Shown: positions 37,844 to 51,100 of the stretch, in pieces
How positions within the stretch are numbered: the first letter of the stretch is position 1
Layout of the letters: each line of letters opens with the position of its first letter
Assembly: GCA_021234155.1 (NCBI GenBank)
Contig: JAJEKV010000084.1
Span: forward strand, 4,457,377-4,521,376
Length of the DNA stretch: 64,000 nucleotides
Direction of reading: 5' to 3'
Source of the DNA: Isoetes taiwanensis
Taxonomy: Eukaryota; Streptophyta; Lycopodiopsida; Isoetales; Isoetaceae
Notes under the pieces: model-generated
Databases searched by the model: none
The model's input: only the letters and a program-made list of their open reading frames with translations
Told to the model about the DNA's origin: nothing
Position numbers and translations under genes: made by a program

Positions 37844-40800
37844 ATGTCTGCTTGGCTTATTTCCGAGCTTATTTATTTGGGAGCTTTTATTTCCTAAGCT
37901 TTTATTTAGCAAGAATTTCCACTTAACCGTTTGTATGTCTTTGCCTTCTAAAGGAACTCAAAGATGGTATTTTGAAAATAAACTAAATAATTCAACACAT
38001 CATTGAAAAATGATATTTGATATAAGGTTTGCTTTCTTAACAATTCAATTATATTTGTCTATATTCCTTGAGGGGTAGTTGGAAAAATATGAACTCCCTC
38101 AGGGTTTGAAGAAGGAGAATGTCATATATTTACTCGAAATTATAATTGCTTATATTATGAAGCATATGTAGATAGATAAAATACATTCCAAGCTCTAGCA
38201 CATCTTTTCTCTACCACATCATTGGTCATCTTGGCTTGTAGTTTTGAAACCTTTCTACACTACACTTACACATCAAATTGACATCGCAAGACACCTTTGC
38301 TAGTCTAGATCTTCGTTCTATGTTTCTTCAATGCATGCCCTGGCCGATTGGGCAATGTCACTAAGAATTTGACATACATCTAGACATCATAGTTTAGGCA
38401 CATTAGTTCTGCAAATGACTCATGGAGCTATCTATATTTTGTTGTCAGTTTTAAAAGGTAGCCAATCAGAGGTGCTTTAATAAAAGGTTCTATATGTTAG
38501 AAAGTGAAGTTTTTAGTCTACAAACTATCTCTGCTTTGTTGCCATCTTACATGTTCAAATATTAGCTTAAACAAACATCCCTCACATGATTCTTGACATA
38601 AATTAGAATGGTCTTTTGCATGTAGGATGTATAGTCAAATAAGGTTCTTTTTTCTTGTACACATGGGTCTGACCATCAAAAGTAAAATAAGAAATAATAA
38701 TCGCCCCAACTATTCCTCAGATTTGAAAAACATCTCAATCTCGGCCAAATCCAAAGCAAATAGAGAGATTCTATGTTGGAAACCAAGAGATTGTTTGTTG
38801 AATTAGAATAAATATTTCGTGAATATAACTCCGTAGATGCCGTGAGATAAGCTCGCTTAACCTTAACTTGATGTGAAGAGAAGACATGAAGGAAGAGGTT
38901 GCAAGAGTTACCTAATTTTATTGATGGAATTAGAAAAATCTCAAGTTCTACCTTTAAACAAAATCCTGTCCATTGGCTTCCATTATATCACCGAGGGTGT
39001 ATTTCAATTTGCAAAACAATAGGGTTAACAATCATGTCACCTCCAATGGCCACAGACTCACCCAAAAACTCCAAAGAAATATAGCCATTAATGGAAGAAG
39101 AGTAGTTTGTCTCCGTTTCCTAAACGCCAAAGAACAATGAGGATTGGTTTTATACCAAATAAACAATGCACAATGTTTGACTATTCTCTCAGAATTTATA
39201 TGTTCTTTGTACGGTTGGACATATATGCCCATCCAACAGTAATAAGAAATGCAAGGGACTGATGCAATCAAAATCCAACATTCAACCTCCGCATGGATAT
39301 CTTAGCAAGCCTCGATTTAAGAAAACATACAGCCTTCATGTTAACAAATGCTTTGGTTTCATCAACCATTGTTTTCATGACATCCTATGAAAATAAAATC
39401 AAATTCTATAGGATTACTCAAATACCTTAGGAACAACAAAGAATTTTAGGTTTACCTTTGTTCCTTTGGTGCCCTTCAATACCCGAATCAAGAAACGTCT
39501 TGAAGAAAAAAAAAACCCGTGAAAGCATAAAACATAAAGAAATCCTCATCAATAACTTACTTACACAATAAAAGCACCGTGGCGCTGTATAATGTTTCTA
39601 AGAAAATACCACATCAACTCGAGCTTGTTTCATACCACGCGAGGAAAAGCTCTTCGCTGCCCCTTTTCTAATGAGTATGGGCCTTTGTCGCTCAAGCTTC
39701 CACCTGCCATAGCCGCCTTGAAGCCACACACAGCGTGAGGAGATGCAAGATCGCGGCCTCGGCTTCATCACAGAGTTGGAGGAGGTGCAAAATCATGGCC
39801 GCTAAAAGTTTAGGGGCAAAATATTTTAGAGTATATATTTATATCACTTTGTTAAGAAACATGTTTTAGACATAGTTGCGGGATGTGGACTCCAAAAATG
39901 GTGCAAGCGGAAAAAATTCCACATCACCGTGTAAGATCTGGATGGAGGGCTAAGATCTTGGCGATGGAGCAATTTGGCCCCAGACTTCCGATGAATGATT
40001 TTCTAGATAGCCTCAAGACCGAAATTGGCCTATCGTGATCAGCATGTACCCACCCATCAATTCAATAAACTTGCAAATCTTGACAAATATCATATCCACC
40101 CTCGAAGCCTCTTACAATGCTTAATCAACAAGCAACAATAGGAGCCGCTTTTATGTGTTAGGTCATATAATGTGGCGCGGCCACATCTTCCAAAAAATGA
40201 CATGTCATTACAGTGAATATGCTTCTCCTAACAAGCTGTACCGTCGGTAAGCAAATTCTTCATTTTTCTATCCCTTCATCTTTGCCATGTCACCATAATT
40301 GCCATCTTGCATGCTCATGCCATGTCATCACTTATAACTTTGTAAAAGCTCACATTTCAAAAAGAAAGAAGTTTGGTCCTCTCTTATGGCACCTCATCAT
40401 TTCCAAAGTACACACTCAATTCTGTTTGCCACTATTACCTACTTCTATTAAGCACTAAAGAAATCTCCCTTTCTTTAATTGACTTAGTCATTTTCATCTA
40501 AAGTGCATAAATGCTTAGTCATCATGCCATATTTTCCAATCTGCTCATCTTTTGCCACCTGATATTCAATATCGATACGCTTTTATAATGTGACACGATT
40601 TTCTGGGTTTGATACGGCACAAATTTGACGTTTAATAATGGCCAAAAATACGTCCAAAAAATTTCCCATGTCGAAAATTCTCACAGAAGGAACCTTCAGC
40701 CATTTTTATGCGAACTTCTTTTCACAGAGCTGAATCCTTCAGCTTTACTAAACTAAAACCTTTGTCAAGACAAGCTCCGGACCCTAAGACCAAAAGCCCT

Positions 40801-42399
40801 TTGAGAATTTGCCTTCAATTAGCGTACTTTTAGATTATACTCGGTGTACACATACATCTAAGCAATGATTTGGTACTCATATATTAAAAAGAAAATAACA
40901 TCAATACATTTTCATACTTTAAAATTGCAGATATGGAAATTCCGCGATAGTAGTTTCTGTATCTCCATAAAGTCCCTCAACGCTCAATGGGCACGGAATA
41001 TGATCTGCACTCCATGGGCTTTCCCTTAGCCTATTGTTATGTACACATTTAGGTCAAGAGACCTCGGAGTATGTCCAATTGTGGTGGATCAATAAATTGT
41101 TTAAGTAATGTGGTTTTGCATGGACATTTATTGCGTGTCCCATCAAAGAAAGGTGGCCAGTGCTGTTTATATACCTTTGTTTAATTTGCTCCACGATCTC
41201 CATGAGAATATAGTTTTGTCAACCAATTCAAGCACTTCGCCTAAGTGTTTATATAGTAATCGCCTCAAAGATTTTTTCGTGATTGAATTTGTCCAATGCT
41301 CTTTAGATGATGTGCGTCATATGTATAATCTTAGAATCATCTTCGGTTTATTGAAGGCTGGTGTGTTTCTTCCCTGCGCCTTTGATGATGTCTCGTAATG
41401 GAATTTGAGACCTATAACATTAAATTAGTATAAGTCGATGTAAAACATCTTGTAATCGTAAATTTAAGAGTTTAAATATTTGCAAGCAATCAATAATATT
41501 GTAAGCAAGTTCTCCAAAATAGAGGCTGTACACCGGCCTATTGGAGTTTTTTTAAAAAGCACCATGATCTAGGTGCAACTTTATAGTAGGTAAATGTTTT
41601 GATAAAACCTCGCTTCCAAGTAAAACATGGTTTTGAAAAACCTGGGTTGGGTCTTGCTAACACATATAGAAGTATTTATAGATGATTAAAGGACTAAGTA
41701 TCCTTTGCTTTCTCAACAAAGGAGAGCTTCTCGCATCCGCGGTACAATCCCCTGTGGAGATCACTTTATTTCCACCTTTGGTCAACAAAAATTCATCATT
41801 GCTGTTAATGCCTTGTATATTTCTGAACAAAGATATTAGATTCATCGCCTCGCTTAAAACCCCCGTGATCATCTTCATCGAGGGAGAAGCTTAGGGTCGC
41901 GAGTAACCCTTGGCGCATCTTAGGTGTGAATATCCGGGCTAGGTCCATCAGCGGGATAGACAAAGGGCTTCGCTTAGAACCTAAAAGAGGGTCGCATTGT
42001 TCACTGATTCTTCTTTAGCCATCATCCAATTAAATTGGGATTATACAATCTGCAAAATCACGCCTAACCGCTATATTGTCTTCTAGGGTTTTGTTTTTTA
42101 ATCTTTTTTTTGACTCTAAAAATAACATAAGGTTACATTCACGTGTGTGACTTTCATATGCTTAATTGAAATATGCAAATGAAGAGCAAGTTGCTAACAT
42201 AGATGAGACAAATATTGCTTGCCTCGATAGATTACAATATTAGGTTTGATAATAACAAATTGCATTATTTGCAGGCACCTGCACTGAAATTATCATACAT
42301 GCTAACAAATATCATACAAAATATCATATATTCCCAATAAAACATTACTGATCAATCCATGTTTTTCCATCGATGAATAAGGTGTGGTTCCATGTCACC
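37844..42399. other. AT-rich spacer, degraded, no gene recognised
   Basis: Only short frames. A segment at 40757-40940 is repeated at 55563-55741. Minus-strand Helitron DNA may occupy its left part. Confidence 0.45.
40757..40940. repeat. Dispersed repeat, copy 1
   Basis: Aligns with 55563-55741 over about 180 bp (aacctttgtcaagacaag ... tatggaaat). Differences are mostly short indels, for example agcgtactttt here against agcagcctta in the other copy. Confidence 0.85.
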
Positions 42400-42975
42400 G
42401 CTCTATCCAAATTTGGGTACTTAATCTAACACTTCACCCACCGGGCTATCCCATAGCCAAATTATGCATAATAGACACAAACTTCACTTAAAATCATCCT
42501 GGCTCCTAAAAGTTTTTGGATCGTAAGATGGTGATCTGTACCGTGGTTTGATTGTAGAAGCATTTGAGAGCATCATCATCCACTATGATTATATCATCCT
42601 TACCCCTGATACCAAGTTCACCATCATGTTACTCAAGTGTTTGATGAAGATGTGCTTGCCCTGATCCTTAGGGATTAGTGAACTTCACACATTTGTTCCG
42701 ATCCCAAAGGGTCAATTCAATTTCTACATTTCCCCTGCCTCCAAAGTATCCTTGATGTTCCTTAGTTCCAGCTGGATACCAAATACCTCAACTCGGAATA
42801 ACCCTAATGCCTCGCCTAGCATCTCCTTCAGGCGCGGCCGCGATAGATCCACTTGGTGTTTGATCTTCACCGGGTGTCCGATGAAACCGCTCTAGCCACT
42901 TTATTTTTCTGAAAAGCTCTAAAGGACTCCGTTTAGGTCGAACACCACAACCTTCTTAGGAAACGCTAATGGAAG
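42400..42975 (-). pseudogene. FCP1-like (HAD-type) phosphatase fragment, degraded
   Basis: On the minus strand PLAFPKKVVVFDLNGVL (about 42970-42920) has the DLNG variant of the HAD motif I seen in plant FCP1/SCP-like phosphatases. Further on are RLKEMLGEALGLFRVEVFGI and later IIIVDDDALKCFYNQT, which fit the following parts of the FCP1 homology domain, where an aspartate pair lies near the end. Frameshifts and stops separate the blocks. The family dephosphorylates proteins such as the RNA polymerase II C-terminal domain. Whether this is a dead copy or a gene hidden by sequence errors cannot be decided here. Coding-like frames continue upstream on the same strand as far as about 47.3 kb. Confidence 0.45.
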
Positions 42976-45900
42976 TCAAAACATCAAACATGTATCCCAC
43001 AAGAAGATAATGAGTAACACAAACAATACAAACGTGCTAAGCTGCGGATTTGAAATAGTCATAACCAAATCACCGGGCGTGATTTAGTTTGGACAACGAA
43101 AAATAATCAAAGACGCCAGCTGCATTTAATTCAAAGGTAATACAAATTAAATCACGCTGCATGCTTATTTCGTGGGCAAGGCCATACCCATCATCTTCAC
43201 ATTGGCCATCTACACATTCTCCTACCACCCTTTTAATCTTCGCCTCTTTGACTGCTAGAATTGCTATTTTCTATTAGTTCCACAAGGCCCCTTCACAACT
43301 GACACATTTTACTCATTGATTTGGCAAACCTCAAGGAATCACTTTCAGGAGTCACTTTCTGCTACCTCTCATTTCTGGGCTTCCCCTCGTCAATTATTTC
43401 CCCATTGTTAACCCAAGTGAATCTACTCTATTGTTGCTTGCATCACCACGTGGGCAAGGATATTCCCGTCTCACCATCACAAAGACTTTGAGCAACCAGC
43501 TTTAGCGCCTATTTGTTCATTAATGCCCTTTGCATCAGCCTAGACACTAGTTCCTCCAGAGCAACGCCCACTTTCGAATTGACAAGTCTACTTAGACTTT
43601 GATTGGCCGATGATTTCAGTTGCCATAAGGGCCTTTTAGGAGACTTTGGCAAGCACATGCATGAGGAATGGTTCAAGAAAGTCTCTTGGTCTGCTCACCA
43701 CAAAGCAGTTGACATCTTCTTGCACCTGTTGAGCCTCTCTGCAATATAACCTCCAACATGAAGCTCCAAGCGTGTTGTATCAATTGGAGCAAATGCCTCA
43801 ATGGTGTGTGCCCAGATCTGAAATCCATTTTTATTTAAGGGGCCCTTCTCCTTAGTTTGTAGCCTGTACTTGATTTCCTCTACCTTGTGAGGGGGTCCCG
43901 GGATCCTCATCCTCTCGACTCATCCCGTTTCCGACCGATCCCCGATCCGTGAGGAAAGAATATAGTTCTTAAGTCCGATCATCTAGGAAGAAAATATCTC
44001 TATGTAATCGCTATTGTCACCCTTTGGCCTTAGCAATATATTCCTGTTTGATGTAAAGATGGATATCATAATAAAGATCACATGTGCCATCTTCCGCTCG
44101 CTCAAGTACCATTATCCTTAATAACATCATATATTAGGCATCCTCCCTAATAACTTTGAGGCACTCCATCATGAGCAAAGCAGAGTAGTGCATGCGTATG
44201 TGACTCACCCTCAAGGACAAACGATGACAATAGTGAAGGACCTCTCAGCTTGTCAACTTACATACCGGTAAAGAAGCTACTCAGAGGTCCTCCGTTCATG
44301 CCCATATCTCCTCTCCCACCCCCGTCCAACACAAAGAGTGATATTTTAAGGCCAGAAGTTGAACTGCAAGAGACCTTTTTTGTACCCAATGGAGACCGAC
44401 ACCGATGCCAGGTCAGCTCTCTCCAAAGAATCTTCACAAGGGCCACTTTTCTTTCCTCAACCAAAGACTTTAGGGGGTAGAGTCTCCTTATGTTTTGTAT
44501 TTTTAGCCTTTCAATTTTTAGGAAAGTCCTTTGACCAGAATACAAACTTCTTTGATGTCACTACATCAATCTTGTATTTGTCCAAAGAATCCAATTTCGT
44601 GATAATGCCACATCCCCCGGAGCAGCCTTTGTAACTCAAAATTCTACAAACCGGGACTTCATTGTACGTGACATCCTTTTACATGACCGCAAAGACTCAA
44701 AGAAGGACACCCTATCCTTTGGTGAAAGCACCCTTCTTGTATAAGACTTCCTCTTCTTTAAGCACCGTCTAAAACCCAAATGGTCTCGGGCCAATGCCTA
44801 GCCCCCCGAAGTCTTTCTCATCTCCTCGCTACATTCAAGCCAAAGATGCTTACATCACCGTGAGGCACCCTACTCCATAGTATCCGCGCCTTCCCCTTGT
44901 GCATAAGCCGCCCCGTGACCATTCCACTTGAGCCATACCTCTTGCATAAACACAATCTTATACGAAGTCTCATATCCTGACTACTGATGAGCTCGTAAGG
45001 ACTGCAATATCACCACCTTTTTTCTTTGATTTTCTTGCGCCTTCTTCTCTCAGAGTAATTGTTCCGCGACAGAGTCCGCTTCCAAAGCAGCCTTAAATGT
45101 TTCGTAATTTGACCTCACTGTTCTGGTGGGCAATGGCAGCCATATTCCACCCATCGCTGATGCTGGCGCGCAGTTTGTTCAACGTATGACCGCAATAGTG
45201 CCAGCCATTGAATCAAGATCATAGAATAGAAAACACGCGCCGCATTTTGAATAGAATTGATGAAGAGAAAATCACCGCTGCGGAAATGAATAAAGTTGTT
45301 AATGAATATCGTTAGTGCAGCGCTAATCAGTTTCAGCAGCTAGTTCGCCAGCGTTTCTAAATCAATTGGTTGACTTGAAAACACCGGGCGTGGAATTGAT
45401 TGATTTCTAAAACACCGGGCGGAATTGGTTTGATTTGAAAGCACGCTCGAGGAATACAATTTATGAAACCAAAGTTGATTACCTTTGTATAGAAATGTCT
45501 TCCCATTTCATCCAAAGTTGCACTAATCTCACCTAAATCAAGCAGTGAAGTAGTATTGGTATCCAAGATACTACACCTCCTATAATGCATAGTGATTGTA
45601 GAACACTTTTGGCCCTGCTTGTTCTGCCTCACCGATGATGGCCTTTTTGTGCCTCTCAACGGACAAGCGCCCCGCCGATGATGACATATTTAATATCATC
45701 ACTTGATAATAGGCCTCGACGTTCGTCTACAAGAGGGCCTGCTCGAGATCATATCCCAAGGTAGCACATCCACCGCATATAGGCATTACTTGACCTGATT
45801 ACTAATCATGTTCAACAATCTCCATGGTATGTGCCGATCATATCTCCTCGCTAATATAAATGGAGCTTGTGAACTGGATGAGGGACTTCACATGGATCGC

Positions 45901-47325
45901 AAAAGTTTCCTTAAGACCTTAATGGATAATGGTCGCATTTATTCAAATTTCTTGTTCAGGGCCTCTAGCTTCTACTCTATCCTGTTCATTCTCAAAATGT
46001 AAGCCTCCATGCCTTCTCGACAACTCCGCAGTTGAACATTCTTCCCTAGATCTAGGACCCTTTTAGGAAGTTTCTAAGTCACTCTTTTAATTCCTAGCTT
46101 ACTGCGAAATAGTGACTTGGTGTCGGGTTTAGTGAATATGCCTCTACGCATACCGTGAACTTCGCAAATAGATATTGGCGAATCGGGCTACATTGGTTGG
46201 CCAACCATACTTAAACATGTCTCACCGCTCACATCCGCTCATGAACGTATCCTTGTATGCGAGCTCTACAGTTGAGTAAGTCCGCAGCAGATCTTTCTTC
46301 CTCGGGCTTCGTAACTTCCAAGAGCAATTTGGTGCTTGGTGTCATCTCCTCTTCCTCACAAGAGATTAGGATCCCTTTGTTTGGTCCATCTTGTCTCGCC
46401 TCTTTTTCCTCGAGAAGAGAGTTGTCGAAGCTTGCCATTTGTCTTGGTAAGGTCAATCTACTCACTCGCACCCTCGGCCCATTTCCTCTTCGTAAGTGTG
46501 GTCAATGGTTGCTATAAGAACGCCTCTTCATCATCTAAGGTGAGATCATATGGTAATCAGATCCTGGTCGTCACTCTTTGCTTTCTAAGTGTGATTAGAA
46601 CCCACTAGTAGGGGTTTCTTCCTCTCGAAAGCACCGCAAATGAAGATGAGCACTTTTAGAGTACTCTTTTCGTGAACAAGAGATCACCGCCATGCAGCAT
46701 TTAAAACCTAAATTAGTACAACCACGCCATGGTTGGTATTCCTATTATTGACCATGCTATAGCAAGACTTGAAACTAAATTATTTTGCATCCATTTTAAG
46801 CTACATACCCTTCTATGAATCCATATTTCACTCATTTAACCTCATTGAACATTGCTATCTCTAACTGCCTAACACCGCTATATTCTATATAAAATGTAGA
46901 AAGCAAAATTATGTTCTAAGGTAATGGATAATCAGAGCTAACTGGATGTTAATACTTAAAATTCATGCAAAGCATAATAACTCAAACTCATGCAAAGCAT
47001 ATTATCCTGGTTGGCAAGGGAAATATCTCAAATTCATGCAAGTATAATACTCTTCATTAATAATGTTGTGTATTCGTGGCAAATTAAATACCTTGAATAG
47101 GCTCTGCGTATTCCGTGGCATTCCATCAACGCCCTTCAAACTTGAGGAAGAGCCTGGGTTTAGAGATTCCTCTTCCACCGCCTTCCGCCTCACCGCCGAC
47201 CTCGACTTTAGAAGACATCTCCGAGTCATTTCTAGTAACGAAATGGTTGTCGCCGGATATCGCCACGAGCCGCCAAGAACAGCTTTTTCTAATTGTGACG
47301 AGAAATAGAGAAATTTAAATTTCAA
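42976..47325 (-). other. String of minus-strand coding-like relics
   Basis: Minus-strand frames at 47325-47002 (MTRRCLLKSRSAVRRKAVEE), 46471-46229 (EEEEMTPSTKLLLEVTKPEE), 45659-45357, 44545-44258 and 43910-43695 (KVEEIKYRLQTKEKGPLNKN) all point the same way as the FCP1-like fragment. They may be exons of one gene or unrelated relics. I recognise no domain in them, and the splice joins were not verified. Confidence 0.2.
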
Positions 47326-50300
47326 GAAAACACAAAATGCAAGCCAAATATTCTGACATACAAATAATAATGACGAAGACCCGGCCCCAACACTTCTTTC
47401 ATTAAGTTTTTAAAAACCAATTACCCAAAAAGTATCCCGCCAAATTTATCCCTACCAAACGAAGTTAACCTAATCTTTCTTCTAAATTTAATTTTCCGAC
47501 CTTTAGGTTTCCATAGCCTTCACTTTCCTCTTCAACCTTCAGACCTTTCAAATCACCTTCTCAAGAATGGCTACGTAATTCGGGTAATTTCATCTCATTC
47601 CAATAGCTTGAACATTAATTTCCAATAGTAGGTGTCTCAATAGCAATTTTCGCAGTTGTCGGGCGATGAATGCTCTAAGGTTAACTAAGCAAATCGTAAA
47701 AGGAAAGTAGATTATGCGATCGACTCCATCATCCGACCGTAAACTCATGGAATTCGCCGATAAGTATGTCCTGAAAGCCATGTTGATTAATCACAAAGTA
47801 TGGATGAAGCTTTTACTTTCAGACACTTTGGGGATAATGGTTGGAGAAAGTGTTGGAACATTTGCATGGGCTAAGAAACCGCTAAAAGGTAATATGTAAC
47901 ATGTATTACATTGTAGAAATATAGAAGTAGACAAAATTTGTCAGATTCATTGGAAAGATTACAATTGTATATAATCCTCGATAAACCGGATAAACTGCAT
48001 AAAATCCTGTACTCATCGCTTCAAGCCCAGCCATCGAAAGAAGCCGGGCTATCGATACTCCCATTTCCATTGCAGGCATAGTAATTCTTCCGGGTAAAAC
48101 CCCAGCAAAACAATTCGTGCCTAGCTCCACCACCTCACCGCTTCCACCTCCACCTCGGCTTCCCGCCCTCGCCTCGTTGAACTCCTCCAATGCATCGATA
48201 GCTGCTCGGGCAGAGTGGTTCCATTGGTTGAGCCATCTCCATTGCATCGTATAATCACTCGTGGTAGTGGTTCGTGGTTGGGCATCCGCATAGAGGCTAA
48301 CCACTAAGAAACGCAGCCTCATTTTGAATCTCTCGAGCCGACGGATGCGTAGATTCACTGATCAATGCATGTACCGTGATTCCCGGCGATTTGATAAGAG
48401 GGCCAGCCTCCGTATGCATTGTAAGGCCCCAGAGTCTAGATCTATCATTGCCTCAAGTACTACCGCCATCATCATTACTTGATCCAAGTAATTCGTGGGT
48501 TGCAAGATCGGTGCTCCAAATTAATCGGGTGCTCGCCGCGGTTCAACCGGATCTGGCATTGATTTAAACCTGTTTGGCTGTGTGATTGCTGGCCCAAATG
48601 TAATTCCAATCCATCTTCGCCACCAACGTGATTAATGTAACCCGCATCTATCAATAGAAAGTGAGCGGAGACGATTCACCGCTGTTATATTTCATTTATA
48701 AACTTAGTGCCCAGACGGTTTAGCGAAAAGTTGAAAGTAGGGGATAATAATTGTTTGCACGCCAGCCGTAAACCGCTATATAGGAATTAAGGTAGTATTC
48801 AGTTAGGAGGGAGAAATCAGATAGATAGATATAAATAGATAAAGCGCCAGCCGTGTAAACAATTGCCCGGCTCATCTATTTACTTATATCTATCCTGCAT
48901 GTGTTTTTTCTCCCTCCCTCGCTGAATGCACTGTTTTGTATCATTCATGTTGAAGGCTGTTACCATAAAACACTAGCTTGCTCAGCCATTATCTTCAGAT
49001 TTTCTAATGCTTTACTACTAATTCTATTCATAATAGAAACTCTGTACGCAATAGCATGATTAATTCAGAAGAGAAACTCAAGAATTTACTGAACAAAGAG
49101 CGTATGAAGTTGCAAAAACTATTCCGTTTTCATAAACATCATCTGCCTTCCTCACTGAAAGCAAAATGCAAAAGCTTGTCTTCTTGGATTAAACCCGCCA
49201 TTGAGATGCAAACTTAAAACTAAATGAAAACTAACCCTTGAGTTCCTTGAGGTATCGAAGGATTCAAGAACTGAGGACTATGCTTGTGGTTTTAATTCGA
49301 GGTTTTTCATCTGCACCTTTAGTCCCTCCGCTTTTGGTTTTAATTTCAGTCTCCTCATTTCCGGCATGATGCTACGTAACAAAAGGCTTTTAGTCTTTAG
49401 TAAGTTAGGACTACGAAACCACAAACATCTAACATTGATGAATATAACCGCTTCACCAAGATTTCGTGATCTGGGCTGGATCCAAACAGCAGGTTTAAAC
49501 TCAAGAAATCGTAAGGAAGGGAAGGAAGAAAATGTAGGAACTTTGAGAGCGTGAACAATTTTATATAGGCACACTAGGAAAAAAGAAGGTGGAATAATTG
49601 ATTATTTGACTAACACGTCATGCACGGTCTTCCGCTACGACATGACATGTATATGGTATATATGGAGAATATTGCATTTCATGCAATAAATTCTCACAGA
49701 TTTTATTCCATTTATTGCATTCAAAAATAGAATTTAGAAATTTTATATAGGCTACATTAAAATGATTTTAAAGGCAAAATTATGAAGGCTAAAAAATGAC
49801 TTGTAAGGTTGGGGAATTGTTTTAGGTCAGAGCAGGAAATTTTCCTATGGTTAATGTGGATCTAATCGTAGATTTCATGGTTGATTTATAGTGTTCTGAC
49901 TTTGTTGAGACAAAATTTGCAGATACAAAAATTTAGAGATAAATGTACTTTGAGACAAAATTATTGGAGAAAACAGCTTGGATTTAATTCAACAATTTCA
50001 TGCCGTCAAGAACATCAGTTTTGAAGAAAAATTTTATGACGAAACTGCTTTGATTTCATTCATAAGAGGAGAATGTACAGATGTCTTCAAGGCTTTTCAC
50101 AAAATTAAAGGAAAAAAATGCCCGTGAGGGCGGTCCAAAGCTTCCGTAGCAAACCAAAAAAAAAGGGGCCACGGATCTCTATCATTGATCTTCCACCGCC
50201 CCAAATAAAGAAGGAAGAAAGGTGTTAGGAAAAGAAAGAAAGGTGAGAAAAATAAAAAGCAAAATCGACATGCAAACCTGGCTCATCTCTCACCCATTCT

Positions 50301-51100
50301 AAAAACTCCGTCAATTCCTCGACCTTCCTCTCATCCCTCTTCCTCCCTCCTCCTCCCCTTCCTCCTCCCTCCTCTTCAGATTTCATTCTCTGTAGTCAAG
50401 CCAACCCTCAAGGTGAGCTGTTTCATGCTCTTGGGAGGACATCCTCCTCTTCCTCTTAACTCCTCCTCTTCCTCCTCTTCCTCCTCTTCAATCGTGAGGA
50501 ATCGAGGAGCTCAACCTCCTTCCATGTCAAATCAAGATCATCCTCCTAATCTAATCCCAGGAGAATTGGGCAAGAAAAAATCTATGGGGAAGAGAGGGAG
50601 CCCAACCCCACGCCTTGACGACCTCGGTTCTTCATGTCTAGAGCGCTCGAGGTCAACGCCTACGGCGGGCGTAAAAAATTGGACAGTAATGGTCTTGAGA
50701 GCGGAACCGGATTTATATAGGGTTAATTAGAAATTAGCGTGAATAATTTATTGTCTCAGTCAATACGCCAAAGTGCAATAAATTCCCACAAATTATATTA
50801 TCTAGGTATATTATTATGATAATAAATTTCAATGCCTATTAGTTATATGTCTTTCAGACCATATATCCAAATTTCGATAATTAAAATTTGGATATATTTA
50901 TATAAATGTCATTTCCTTTGTTGTTGCCATGAAAATTTTGTTTTAAATGATTTCGCATTTCATTGTTATTATTATTATATTAAACCTATTTCCAAGGAAT
51001 TTTGCTTTTAAAAAATTTTGATTTACCTCTACATATTCCATAAAATGTAACGTGACTTTTTTATCTTATGGTGTAATAATTCTTTTTTCTACTCATTGAC
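47326..51100. other. Spacer without a recognised gene
   Basis: A 150-codon minus-strand frame at 48358-47906 has a Gly-rich stretch but no known domain. Around 50280-50510 a pyrimidine-rich block (cctcctcttcctc) yields a polyserine frame and may be a 5' leader. AT-rich DNA fills the remainder. Confidence 0.35.

Noticed and set aside
50413-50730. Polyserine protein of 105 codons
   Set aside because: The Ser run comes from a cctcctctt repeat, there is no known domain and no supporting exon structure.
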